This document shows, piece by piece, positions 17,270-25,355 of a DNA stretch of 64,000 nucleotides. Under the pieces are notes generated by a model. That model searched no databases and was not told where the DNA came from. It saw only the letters and a program-made list of their open reading frames with translations. This stretch comes from Streptomyces flavofungini. GTDB taxonomy: Bacteria; Actinomycetota; Actinomycetes; Streptomycetales; Streptomycetaceae. The stretch spans positions 186,001 to 250,000 of the forward strand of contig NZ_BMVR01000012.1 of NCBI RefSeq assembly GCF_014650815.1. The letters are read 5' to 3'. Both the position numbers and the translations under genes were made by a program. Within the stretch, counting starts at the first letter, position 1; each line of letters opens with the position of its first letter.

Positions 17270-18598
17270 TCAACGCGGGATCAGCAGGGCGGCGTTGGAC
17301 TCGTCGGCGCAGGCGCGCACGGCGTCGGCGGGGCTGGAGCGGCCGAGCAGCACGGAGACGACGGCCTGGCCGAGGGCGCGGGAGACGCGGGGGTAGGCCG
17401 GGTGGACGGGGCGTACGCGTGCCGAGGAGACGGCTTCGGTGAACACCGCAAGGCCCGGCGTACGGGTGGCGTGCGCGCGCCAGGCCGGGCGGTCCTCGCT
17501 GCGGCGGCTCAGCGGGAGGCTGCCCGCCTCGACGTCCCAGCGGCTGTCCTGGGCGGGCTGGGTCAGCCAGGTGACGAAGGTCCGGGCGGCCTGCGTGCGG
17601 GCCTCGCCGTTGTCGAACAGCGTCCAGGTGTCGGGGCCCGAGATGGTCATGGGGCGGCGGCTGAAGCTGGGCAGCGGGACGACGTGGTAGTCCATCCCGG
17701 CCTGCAGGATGTCGGGCAGTTGCCAGGGCGCGGTCAGCACCATGCCCATCCGCCCGGACACGAAGACCTGGTACATCTGCTCGCTGCCGGGCTTGGGGTC
17801 GAGGTAGACGCTCCTGTCGCGCGCCAGGTCCCGCACGACCTCCAGTGCGCGTACGCCCTCCGTCGCGAAGCCGATGCTCTTGCCGTCGTCCGCGATCACG
17901 TCCCCGCCCAGGTCCCACACCAGCGGCCACAGCCGCCACACGGTGTCCTCGTCGCCGGTCCCGGGCCAGCCGGTGCCGAAGCGGCCCTTGCCCGCGTCGG
18001 TGAGGCGCCGCGCGGTGTCGGTGAACTCCCGCCAGGTCCAGCCCGCCGCGGGCAGGTCGAGTCCGGCCTCGGCGAACAGTTTCTTGTTGCAGACCACGGC
18101 CAGGCAGTCCAGGAGCGCGGGCAGCGCCCGGACCCGGCCGTTGACGGTGACGGCGTCCCGGGCCGGTGCCCAGTAGTTCTTCCACGGGGTCGGGCCCCGC
18201 TGTACGTGCGCGGTGAGGTCGACGACCTGGGGGCTGCGGGCGACGCTGGCGAGGTCGGAGCCGAAGACGTAGGCGATGTCGGGGTAGGAACCGGCGGCGA
18301 GGGCGGCGGTGACCTTCTGCAGCATGGCGTCGGCGAGGACACCGCCGCCCAGGTCCACGCGGATGTCCGGGTGGGAGCGCTCGAACTCGGCGACCAGGCT
18401 CTTGATGACCTTGGCGGCGAGGTCGGTCTGGCCGTGCCACATCTGGATGGTGACGCGGCCGTCGGCGCCGACCCCGTCGCCGACGCCCGCGGCACAGCCG
18501 GTCAGCGCGCCACCGGCCGCCGCGAGCGCCCCGGCGCCACCGGCGCGCAGCACACCGCGCCGTGACGGCGGGCCCGGCGCGCGGGGTTCTGCGGTCAT
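17270..18598 (-). CDS. Tat/lipoprotein extracellular sugar-binding protein
   Basis: A 442-residue ABC solute-binding protein of family 1 (MalE-like). The N-terminus combines a twin-arginine motif (SRRGVLRAGGAGAL) with a lipobox, LTGCAAG, with Cys near residue 35, so it is exported folded and lipid-anchored. The mature protein has the expected VTIQMWHGQTD strand, LVAEFERSHPDIRV and an aromatic-rich cleft (WTWREFTD, PWQLPDIL, GPDTWTLF). It would capture oligosaccharides produced by the GH114 enzyme encoded immediately upstream (114 bp gap) and pass them to the two permeases. Confidence 0.92.
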   Translation of the reverse strand: MTAEPRAPGPPSRRGVLRAGGAGALAAAGGALTGCAAGVGDGVGADGRVTIQMWHGQTDLAAKVIKSLVAEFERSHPDIRVDLGGGVLADAMLQKVTAALAAGSYPDIAYVFGSDLASVARSPQVVDLTAHVQRGPTPWKNYWAPARDAVTVNGRVRALPALLDCLAVVCNKKLFAEAGLDLPAAGWTWREFTDTARRLTDAGKGRFGTGWPGTGDEDTVWRLWPLVWDLGGDVIADDGKSIGFATEGVRALEVVRDLARDRSVYLDPKPGSEQMYQVFVSGRMGMVLTAPWQLPDILQAGMDYHVVPLPSFSRRPMTISGPDTWTLFDNGEARTQAARTFVTWLTQPAQDSRWDVEAGSLPLSRRSEDRPAWRAHATRTPGLAVFTEAVSSARVRPVHPAYPRVSRALGQAVVSVLLGRSSPADAVRACADESNAALLIPR

Positions 18599-18712
18599 CT
18601 CTGCCTCCAGGAGGGTCGGGCGCCAGTCGTCGGGTCGGCACCGCCGCGGGGCACGGCGGAGCCCGGGAGGGGACGTGCGAAGGGGGCGTGCGGAGATCCG
18701 AGGGGGTTCCCG

Positions 18713-19591
18713 CTAGCAGGTCTCACGGAGGTACGCACCGCTGCCCGCGGGCGAGACGCCGACGTCGCGGCGCACGATGCTCAGCCGGTCGCCCCAGCCC
18801 GAGCAGGCCGTGCGCAGGCCCTTCGCCGAGTACTCGATGACGAGGACGTGATCACCGAACGCGTCGGTGTACGTGCCGCATTCGTCCCACTCGCCGCACT
18901 CCTCGGCGACGGCGAAGTCGAGGCCGGTCTCCTGGCGGGACGCGGCCAGGTCCGGCGTGTTCTTCTGCGCGATGGCCAGGCCCGCGCTGTGCGCGTGGGC
19001 GGAGAGCAGCGAGATGAACGCCTTGGCCTGGCTCGCCTTCAGCAGCTCGGGGAAGCGGGTGTACGTGTCGTAGTTGTCCGGCTCGACGGCCTGGAACCCC
19101 TTGTCCGCGCAGCCGTCGATCCACCCGTTGACCTTGGCGGCGATGCGCTCGCGCTGGTCGGCGGTGCGGATGTCGAGGACGGCCTCGCCCCACTCGCCGT
19201 CGTACACGACGTCGCCGTTCGCGTCCCGCAGGAGCAGGTCCTTCTCCCACTCCTGCTCGGCGCCGGGCTGGGCCTGGAAGGCGTTGACGTAGCAGAGGTT
19301 GTAGCGGCCGGGGGCGGGGGTGGCGGCGCGGTCGCGGCTGACGACCTCGACTCCGGGGGGCGGGGTGTAGGCGCCGCCGATCTGGTAGTCGAATCCGGTG
19401 TGGGGCGGGGGAAGCCGGACGGCCCGCGCGTCGGCTGCGGCACCGGCTGAGGCTGTCGCTTCGCCGGACGCGGTGGCACCGGCCGAGGCGGTGGCACCGG
19501 CTGACGCCGAGGAGGGGGCGAGCAGGCAGGCCGCCGCGGTGGCGGCGAGGGCCGCGGTCGTACACCTGCGGGGAACACGATTGAGGCTCAT
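18713..19591 (-). CDS. secreted GH114 endo-alpha-1,4-polygalactosaminidase-type glycosidase
   Basis: A 292-residue secreted TIM-barrel protein of the TM1410/GH114 family (endo-alpha-1,4-polygalactosaminidase). A signal peptide ending at ALAATAAACLLAPSSASA is followed by an imprecise Gly-Ala-Thr-Ala-Ser repeat linker (about residues 30-55). The core has GRYNLCYVNAFQAQPG, GEAVLDIRTADQRERI, the catalytic-site strand GFQAVEPDNYDTY, GLAIAQKNTPDL and FAVAEECGEWDEC. Characterised members cut de-N-acetylated galactosamine polymers such as those in fungal galactosaminogalactan. ATG 19591 has GGAGCTC 6-7 nt upstream. It opens the leftward operon that carries importer, kinase and GH4 genes. Confidence 0.87.
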   Translation of the reverse strand: MSLNRVPRRCTTAALAATAAACLLAPSSASAGATASAGATASGEATASAGAAADARAVRLPPPHTGFDYQIGGAYTPPPGVEVVSRDRAATPAPGRYNLCYVNAFQAQPGAEQEWEKDLLLRDANGDVVYDGEWGEAVLDIRTADQRERIAAKVNGWIDGCADKGFQAVEPDNYDTYTRFPELLKASQAKAFISLLSAHAHSAGLAIAQKNTPDLAASRQETGLDFAVAEECGEWDECGTYTDAFGDHVLVIEYSAKGLRTACSGWGDRLSIVRRDVGVSPAGSGAYLRETC

Positions 19592-19790
19592 CAGTGAGCT
19601 CCAGCTGTGGGAGGGCACGTCCCCGCCTCGGACCCACAGCGGTCCTGGCGACTCAGTCCGGGCTCATGGCGAAGGGCCAACTACCGGCTAGGCGTACCTC
19701 TGCGCCGAGGGCTCGTCATCGGCGTTGCCAGGGAGTTAAGCGAGCGCGTTCGACCCTGTCAAGGGATCGGATTTGATTGAACTACCGCGA

Positions 19791-19825
19791 GATCGCGCAC
19801 AACCGCGCTCACCTGGTGCGCGATC
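19791..19825. promoter_or_regulatory. perfect 10-bp inverted repeat, candidate DeoR operator
   Basis: GATCGCGCAC (19791-19800) and its exact reverse complement GTGCGCGATC (19816-19825) flank a 15-nt spacer. The element lies between the divergent GH114 gene (start 19591) and DeoR gene (start 19863), 38 bp ahead of the regulator's GTG, and next to an AT-rich stretch (TTTGATTGAACTA) unusual in this DNA. Position suits autoregulation and control of the sugar operon. Confidence 0.55.
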
Positions 19826-19862
19826 ACTGAGCGAAATCGCCGCCCGGGACTATGCTCGCCGC

Positions 19863-20621
19863 GTGCTGAGAAGCGACCGCCATGTGCGGATACTCGACCA
19901 CGTCGCCGCGCAGGGAAGCGCCGACGTGACGCAGTTGTCCCGGTTGCTCGGGGTCTCGCAGGCCACCGTGCGCCGCGACCTCCGCCACCTGAGCGACCAG
20001 CGGCTCCTGGAGCGCACCCACGGCGGGGCGCTCCCCGGCGGCCTGAGCATCGAACTGCCGCTCCAGCACCGCGCGGACCAGCGTTCCCCGCAGAAGCAGG
20101 CCATCGCGCGGGCCGCCGCCGACCTCGTCCCCGACGGCGCGGTGGTCGGCCTGACCGGCGGCACCACGACGACGGAAGTGGCCCGCATCCTCGCCGACCG
20201 CGGCCCCGTCACCATCGTCACCAACGCGGTCAACATCGCCGCCGCCCTCGTGCTGCGCCCCACCGTCACCCTGATCGTGATCGGCGGCACGGCCCGCAGC
20301 GAGAGCTACGAACTCGTCGGCCCCATCGCCGAGAAGACTCTCGCCGACCACCACACCGACATCGCCTTCCTCGGCGTGGACGGCATCAGCGCCGCGCACG
20401 GCTGCACCACGCACGACCAGTTGGAGGCGGCCACCGACCGCGCCTTCGCCCGGCACAGCGGCCGGACTGTCGTGGTCGCCGACCACTCCAAGATCGGCCG
20501 GACCACGTTCGCCAAGATCTGCCCGGCGGCCGACGTGCACTGCCTGATCACCGACGCCGAGGCTCCCTCGGCGCAGCTCGACGGGATCGCGGCCGTCGGC
20601 GTGGCGGTCACCGTCGTATGA
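19863..20621 (+). CDS. DeoR/GlpR-family transcriptional repressor
   Basis: A 252-residue sugar-responsive regulator. The N-terminal DeoR helix-turn-helix reads RHVRILDHVAAQGSADVTQLSRLLGVSQATVRRDL in pieces (residues 5-40), and the C-terminal DeoRC sensor carries GLTGGTTTTEVAR, FLGVDGIS and VADHSKIG, the phosphosugar-binding loops. GTG 19863 is chosen because it begins the domain; the TTG 19773 alternative would place the inverted-repeat element inside the coding sequence. Divergence from the GH114-ABC-kinase-GH4 operon marks it as the local repressor, probably released by the phosphorylated sugar made by the PfkB kinase. Confidence 0.9.
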   Translation: MLRSDRHVRILDHVAAQGSADVTQLSRLLGVSQATVRRDLRHLSDQRLLERTHGGALPGGLSIELPLQHRADQRSPQKQAIARAAADLVPDGAVVGLTGGTTTTEVARILADRGPVTIVTNAVNIAAALVLRPTVTLIVIGGTARSESYELVGPIAEKTLADHHTDIAFLGVDGISAAHGCTTHDQLEAATDRAFARHSGRTVVVADHSKIGRTTFAKICPAADVHCLITDAEAPSAQLDGIAAVGVAVTVV

Positions 20622-20644
20622 GGCCGTCGTGCCCGTGATCGCCA

Positions 20645-20670
20645 CCCGCCCTTCTCCGGTCCGGGGCGGG
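20645..20670 (+). terminator. possible stem-loop after the DeoR gene
   Basis: CCCGCCC (20645-20651) can pair with GGGCGGG (20664-20670) across a 12-nt loop, 24 bp after the DeoR stop. No U-tract follows, as is common in Streptomyces. The stem is short, so the call is tentative. Confidence 0.3.
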
Positions 20671-20834
20671 CACACGTAGCCCTCCCCCTCCCTTCGCCGG
20701 AAGCGGGCCCCGGCCGTCTGGCGTAGCTGTGCCGTGACCCCCTTCGACGGGGGCGGTCGCGCACCTACGCTGGCGGCCCGGCGCACGGTCGACGCCTCCG
20801 TGCAGGCCGGTCGGGGGGCACGTCGGGGGGCACG

Positions 20835-21611
20835 ATGGGATCCAGGGGCATGGCAGCGGGGGTCGTCGCTGCGCTGATCGGCGTGGCGGGGATGATCGTC
20901 GCCGCGCTCATCACGGTGAGCGGCGACGGCGGTGGGGACAAGTCGGGACCGAGCACGATCGTCCAGACCAACGAACACGGCGACAACGTCCTGTGCATCG
21001 GCGACGGCCAGGTCTGCGTGGGCAGCACGGACAAGGCGACACCCAAGTCGTCCGCATCGCCCCCGGCGCCGGAGAAGTCACCGCCTCCGACGTCACCCGC
21101 GCCCGAGGACCCGCCCGCGGACCGCCCCCGTATGCCCTCCCCGACGGACGACGACGGCGACGGCGGGACGGAGCCGAGGCCCGACAGCGCCGCCGTCGCC
21201 TCCCTGCTCTCCCGGGCACCCCGGGTGGCGCTGCGGGGCCCCGGCCCCGGCGCCCTGCGCGCCGCGCTGCTCGACGTCCCTTCCCCGGCGCCGCGGTGGA
21301 GCACGCTCGGCATCGGTGCCCTTCGGCTGCGCGCGGCCGGGGTGGACGGGGTGCTGTTCCGGCTGCCGACGCCAGTGTCCGCCGGGGTGTCCGTCGAGAC
21401 GTCACAGGCACCGGCCGACGTGGAGTACGTCTTCTTCGACACCGACGGGTGGCGCCTGGGCACACAGACCGCGGCCAGCTGCGCCACGCTGTGCCCCTCC
21501 CTGACGCAGAACCAGGTGACCGCGCCCCAGTACCAGCACGTCCTGGTGACGGACGCGGGCCGCAGCGCGGGCTGGCCGCCGGGACAGCGGTACGTCTACA
21601 CGCCCGGCTAG
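20835..21611 (+). CDS. membrane-anchored protein with Pro/Ser linker, unknown function
   Basis: A 258-residue protein not recognised by family. One N-terminal helix (VVAALIGVAGMIVAALITV) is followed by a short motif with two cysteines (VLCIGDGQVC), a Pro/Ser/Asp-rich linker (about residues 65-125) and a compact C-terminal domain with another pair of cysteines (AASCATLC). The layout suggests an extracytoplasmic domain on a flexible stalk. ATG 20835 has a G-rich upstream stretch; ATG 20850 is also possible. It converges on the nitroreductase gene 56 bp away. The resemblance of the first 60 residues to NACHT-adjacent effector-like membrane leaders is too weak to name. Confidence 0.65.
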   Translation: MGSRGMAAGVVAALIGVAGMIVAALITVSGDGGGDKSGPSTIVQTNEHGDNVLCIGDGQVCVGSTDKATPKSSASPPAPEKSPPPTSPAPEDPPADRPRMPSPTDDDGDGGTEPRPDSAAVASLLSRAPRVALRGPGPGALRAALLDVPSPAPRWSTLGIGALRLRAAGVDGVLFRLPTPVSAGVSVETSQAPADVEYVFFDTDGWRLGTQTAASCATLCPSLTQNQVTAPQYQHVLVTDAGRSAGWPPGQRYVYTPG

Positions 21612-21667
21612 GAGCACGGAGGCTGTCACCGGCGGTCCAGGGGCTCCAAGGGCTAGCCGGAACCCGC

Positions 21668-22357
21668 CTAGCCGTGGAACGTCGCGAGCGTCTCGAGCGC
21701 CGCCCGCTCGGTCGTGACGCGGTTCACCGGTGCCGCCTCGTCGGCATAGCCGAAGGAGATGCCGACGAGCAACTTCCCTTCGGTGACGCCGAGTTCGGCG
21801 CGGACCGTGTCGGCGTAGAAGCTCAGCAGCCCTTGTGGGCAACTCGCCACGCCGTACGCGGTCAGCGCCAGGAGCAGTGTCTGCATGTAGGCGCCGACGT
21901 CCGCGGCCAGGCGAGGCCCGCCGTCGCCGGTGACGAACAGGAACGCGGCGTGCGGTGCGCCGTAGAAGCGCAGGCTCTCCGCGTCGTAGGCCGCCCGCGC
22001 CGCGTGGTCGCCAGGGGCGATGCCCAGCGCTCCGTACAGTTCGGCGCCGAACGCCGCCCGTCGCTCCTGGTGCACGGACGTGTAGATGTCCTCGGAGTAC
22101 GGAACGTCGATCGAGGTGCGCTGTGCGGCGTGGGCCGCCTGCAAGGCGTCCGCCAGGCGTGCGCGCTTCGCGCCGCTCACCACCTCCACCTGCCACGGCT
22201 GCGCGTTGGAGTTGGACGGCGCGGCGCCCGCCAGCGAGAAGACCGCGCGCAGCGTGTCCTCGGGCACCGCGTCCGGGCGGAAGGCGCGGGTCGCGCGCCG
22301 CGCGCGTATCAGCTTCTCGGCGCAGCCACTCAGTTCGGTGGGGATCGACGGACCCAT
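21668..22357 (-). CDS. nitroreductase family protein
   Basis: A 229-residue FMN-dependent oxidoreductase of the nitroreductase (NfsA/FRP-like) superfamily, using NAD(P)H to reduce nitro compounds, quinones or enones in the cytoplasm. The FMN-binding RRATRAFRPDAVPEDTL, the APSNSNAQPWQ segment and the C-terminal GYADEAAPVNRVTTER follow the family pattern. ATG 22357 has GAGGAG 8 nt upstream. The gene is divergent from a TetR regulator, and two matched operator-like palindromes occupy the region between them, so the enzyme is almost certainly repressed by that TetR. Confidence 0.9.
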   Translation of the reverse strand: MGPSIPTELSGCAEKLIRARRATRAFRPDAVPEDTLRAVFSLAGAAPSNSNAQPWQVEVVSGAKRARLADALQAAHAAQRTSIDVPYSEDIYTSVHQERRAAFGAELYGALGIAPGDHAARAAYDAESLRFYGAPHAAFLFVTGDGGPRLAADVGAYMQTLLLALTAYGVASCPQGLLSFYADTVRAELGVTEGKLLVGISFGYADEAAPVNRVTTERAALETLATFHG

Positions 22358-22382
22358 GGATCACTCCTCGACGACAACCAAT

Positions 22383-22400
22383 GTAAACGGGGTCGTTTAC
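22383..22400. promoter_or_regulatory. TetR operator copy 1
   Basis: GTAAACGGGGTCGTTTAC is an 18-bp dyad sharing 15 of 18 positions with a second copy at 22434. It lies 26 bp upstream of the nitroreductase ATG, over its expected core promoter. Confidence 0.75.
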
Positions 22401-22433
22401 TTGGCGCGACCCTAGCAAGCCACTCCCCTCGAA

Positions 22434-22451
22434 GTAAACGCGGACGTATAC
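22434..22451. promoter_or_regulatory. TetR operator copy 2
   Basis: GTAAACGCGGACGTATAC, with two more symmetric bases on each side (AA/TT), ends only 7 bp before the TetR ATG at 22459. Start-to-start distance from copy 1 is 51 bp, about five helical turns. The closeness to the ATG leaves no room for a ribosome site and suggests a leaderless message. Confidence 0.75.
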
Positions 22452-22458
22452 TTCGCGG

Positions 22459-23070
22459 ATGGGAGCGACGACCACGACATCGACGACCACGGCGCCTCAG
22501 GGGCGGGGACGCGGCGGACGGGAGCGCGTCCTGGCCGCCGCCGCCCGGCTGTTCGCCGTCCAGGGCATCAACGCGACCGGCATGGAGCAGGTCGCCGAGG
22601 AAGCGCCGGTGTCCAAGCGCACGCTCTACGTGCATTTCCGGACCAAGGCCGACCTGGTCATCGCCCACCTCCAGGACCTCGCGTCGTCAGGGGCCACCCT
22701 GGAGAGCGCACTGACCCGCGCAGACGTCCCCCCGCGGGAACGGATCCTCGGGCTGTTCGACCCGCCGCCCGCGGCGGACGCGGCACCGGTGCGCGGGTGC
22801 CCGTTCATCGATGCCGCAGCAGAGTTCCCCGACCCGGAGAACGCGGTCCACTCCTACGCGCGCGAACAGAAGCTGCGGATGGTGGAGCTGGTCACCGTGC
22901 TGGTGACGGAGCTGGGCTGCCGCGAACCCGCCGCGCTCGCCGAGCAGTTGGTCACCCTCGCGGACGGAGCGGCCAGCCGCGCCATGGTCCTGGACGACGC
23001 GGGCTACGGACGGCACGCGCGGGCGGCGGCGGAGATCCTCCTCGCGCACGCCCTGCCGGAAACGGCCTAG
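22459..23070 (+). CDS. TetR/AcrR-family repressor of the nitroreductase gene
   Basis: A 203-residue regulator. After a Thr-rich leader (residues 1-15) comes a typical TetR DNA-binding domain: RERVLAAAARLFAVQGINATGMEQVAEEA, then VSKRTLYVHFRTKADL. The ligand-binding half carries CPFIDAAAEFPDPENAVHSYAREQK, a feature of TetR_C regulators that sense small electrophiles. No Shine-Dalgarno sequence precedes ATG 22459, and operator copy 2 ends at 22451, so the transcript may start at the ATG. Its stop shares the CTAG at 23067-23070 with the convergent neighbour. Confidence 0.9.
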   Translation: MGATTTTSTTTAPQGRGRGGRERVLAAAARLFAVQGINATGMEQVAEEAPVSKRTLYVHFRTKADLVIAHLQDLASSGATLESALTRADVPPRERILGLFDPPPAADAAPVRGCPFIDAAAEFPDPENAVHSYAREQKLRMVELVTVLVTELGCREPAALAEQLVTLADGAASRAMVLDDAGYGRHARAAAEILLAHALPETA

Positions 23071-24305
23071 CGGTCCCTGCGAGGGGCCTCGGACAGGCCC
23101 TGGCGGTCCCTGCGCTCGGCGTGCGCGAAGTGCCGCGCCACGGCGTGGAACGACTCCTTCGGCTCCCAGTGCCAGCGTGCCGTCGGGCTGTCCGCCGCCT
23201 TCCAGATCGCCTTGGTGAGGCTGTAGCTGGCGATGTCGAGGTCGTAGCGGCGCTCGCGACGGTGCGGGGCGTCGGAGGTGACGAACTGGTACACCATCGC
23301 CGCGTGCAGGTTCATCTGCTCGAAGACGTTCAGGACCTCCCCGAGGTACTGCGCCTGGGTGTGCTCGCTGCGCCGCACGCCCATGCGGACCTCCGGCTTG
23401 GGCTTGCTGTAGTCGACGACGTCCCAGCCCATGCCGCCCGCGTCGGGCGCGCCCTTGAAGGTGCAGGTGCCGCACTCCGTGATGGCGACGGGCTTGCCCC
23501 ACTTCCGGTACGGGGCCAGCTCCTTGACGTGACCGCGCGGATCGGCGAAGGACTCGTAGTAATTGACGCTGACGATGTCGAACAGGTCCCAGTCGACCTT
23601 GTCACCGTGCGCGGAACCGTACGTCAGCGGACCGCGGAACACCCGGCGGCCGGTCTTCGCGGCCAGGCCGATGAACCGCGTCAGCTTCCGCTGCGCCGCC
23701 TCGGGGTTCCAGTTCCCCTTCAGCATGTTCTCGATCCGCTCGACCGCGTTCGCCCCGGGGACGATGCCCGGCACGAACAGGATGAACTCGCACCCCACGC
23801 TCAGGTACACCCGCGCGCCCTGGCGGCGCAGCCGCTCGGCCTGCCTGCCGGTCTCGGCCAGGTGGTCGAGGATCTCGCGCTCGGGTACGTCGGCCATGCG
23901 CGGCTGGAGCCACACGTGCATCCCGTGCTCGGCCGCCTCCGTGGCGGTGGCGGTCAGGCGCTCGACGCCGGTGCCGAAGGCGGCGACCGAGTTCGCGTGC
24001 AGCTCGCGCCGGATGGACCGCATGTCGGACCGCATCCGGGTGCGCTTCCAGCCCGTGTGCGGGGTCTCGCCGTCCTCGCACTCGTACATCACGCCCCGGC
24101 GGACGAGGCCCCGGCCCGGTGTCCGCTGCTCGCCGGCCGGGTTCGGGGTGGCAGGGGTGCGCGTACCGGCGTCCGGGCCCGTCGAGGCTTCCGGGCCCGT
24201 CGCCGCGGCCGCCTCCCCGGTCAGCGCCGTGCCCACCAGCGCGCCCGCGCCGACCGCCGCCGCCCCCGCGAGGAAGCTCCCTCTGGTCATCGCTTCGATC
24301 CGCAT
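23067..24305 (-). CDS. Tat-exported TIM-barrel (clan A glycosidase-like) protein
   Basis: A 412-residue secreted protein. The N-terminus MRIEAMTRGSFLAGAAAVGAG looks like a weak Tat/Sec signal. The body has barrel strands and a candidate catalytic pair: LSVGCEFILF (acid/base Glu) and KPVAITECGTCTF (nucleophile Glu), with VSVNYYESF between, in the pattern of clan GH-A glycosidases. Homologues in Streptomyces are sometimes labelled as abortive-infection proteins, a name I do not think the sequence supports. ATG 24305 is preceded by GGGAGTG at 7-8 nt. A LacI-type operator-like dyad lies just upstream. Real substrate unknown. Confidence 0.7.
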   Translation of the reverse strand: MRIEAMTRGSFLAGAAAVGAGALVGTALTGEAAAATGPEASTGPDAGTRTPATPNPAGEQRTPGRGLVRRGVMYECEDGETPHTGWKRTRMRSDMRSIRRELHANSVAAFGTGVERLTATATEAAEHGMHVWLQPRMADVPEREILDHLAETGRQAERLRRQGARVYLSVGCEFILFVPGIVPGANAVERIENMLKGNWNPEAAQRKLTRFIGLAAKTGRRVFRGPLTYGSAHGDKVDWDLFDIVSVNYYESFADPRGHVKELAPYRKWGKPVAITECGTCTFKGAPDAGGMGWDVVDYSKPKPEVRMGVRRSEHTQAQYLGEVLNVFEQMNLHAAMVYQFVTSDAPHRRERRYDLDIASYSLTKAIWKAADSPTARWHWEPKESFHAVARHFAHAERRDRQGLSEAPRRDR

Positions 24306-24335
24306 CAAGCACTCCCGCCGTCGCCAACTGGTCGT

Positions 24336-24356
24336 GTTCCAGAGCGCTTCCGGAAC
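24336..24356. promoter_or_regulatory. candidate LacI-type operator upstream of the TIM-barrel gene
   Basis: GTTCC (24336-24340) and GGAAC (24352-24356) enclose AGAGCGCTTCC, giving a dyad with the central GCGC and flanking GAA/TTC bases usual for LacI-family sugar repressors. It sits 31-51 bp ahead of the ATG at 24305. No LacI gene is nearby, so the regulator would act in trans. Confidence 0.4.
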
Positions 24357-24515
24357 GTCTCCAGCGTCGGTGGCGGGCGGGGGCCCGATCATCAGCCATC
24401 GGTTCTCGCCGCCGTATCCAAAGTCGAGACCGTGCGATCGGGCGCCCGACTTCCGGCCCGAAACCCGAAGCCCAAAGCCCGAAGGGGAACGCCCCCCCCA
24501 CAGCGGCCCCCGCGC

Positions 24516-25148
24516 TCAGGCCGCCGACACCGACAGCGCGTGGTGGAACACGTTCCGCGGGTCCCACTGCGCCTTCACCGCGCCGAGCCGCGCGTGGTTG
24601 GCCTCGCAGGAGAGGGTCTGCCAGGGCGTGCCCGAGGTGTTCCGGCGCGGGTCGGCGAGGTCGGTGTCGGGGTGGTCGATGAAGGTGCCGTCGGCGTGCT
24701 CGCCGGGGACGGGGGCGCCGCCGGTGTCGGCGAAGAGGTCCCGGTAGCAGCCGCGGATCCAGGCCAGGTACGCGGGCGCCCGCCTCGAAGCAGTGCCCGC
24801 CGCTGCGGACGGCGAGGCGGGCACCCGTCCGCACCGACTCCCGTACGGCGTGGACGACTTGAGCCGTCGAGCCGACCAGGTGGACCTGCTCGGGCCGGCC
24901 CGGAAGCGGTTGCTGGCGCCTCGGGTGGTGAGGTGGGGGTAGCGGGGGCCGTCGCGGGTGACGCGTACCGGACCGTTCGGCAGCCGGTCCGCAGCCGCGA
25001 CAGGAGCAGCGGGGCGAGTGGCGGCCCCCGCCGGGGACGTCGCCCCGGCGGACACCGGGTTCAGCACCGGACCCAGCGCCGACCCCGCGCCCGTCACCGT
25101 CGCGGGCCGCAGTGCGGTGCGTCGAGCGTGCTCGTCCTTGGAAGCCAT
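24516..25148 (-). pseudogene. berberine-type FAD-binding oxidase, frameshifted and internally deleted
   Basis: The remnant starts at ATG 25148 after AAGGGG and reads an Ala-rich leader, then VRVTRDGPRYPHLTTRGASNRF, the start of a PCMH-type FAD domain. Near 24905 the frame slips (a G run appears one base short), and the continuation RPEQVHLVGSTAQVV and RLAVRSGGHCFE, which includes the flavin-linking GGH, lies in another frame. Near 24780 the text jumps back to the first frame and directly to the family C-terminus: YLAWIRGCYRDLFADTGG, NTSGTPWQTL, LGAVKAQWDPRNVFHH. About 300 residues of the FAD and substrate domains are missing, so no active enzyme is expected. Confidence 0.85.
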
Positions 25149-25355
25149 TGCTGCCCCTTCGGTAGTCGGCCAGGCGTAGGCGCCGCGCGTCCATGCCCTG
25201 CGTCCGTGCCGCGAACTCCGTGTCGCACAGCGGCAGTCACGAAGGTATGCGGGCGCGGCAGCCGTGGCAGGCGCGCTACCAACCACTTCGGGGGTGCACT
25301 CAGCACCACCCCCCGTGGAGGTGGTGCCGCGCACACGGCCCTCAGGGCGGCGCCG

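Noticed and set aside
23067..24305. Phage-defence (abortive infection) protein, a label used for some homologues
   Set aside because: The protein has a signal peptide and a TIM-barrel with two glycosidase-like Glu motifs; nothing resembles Abi toxins and no defence genes are adjacent.
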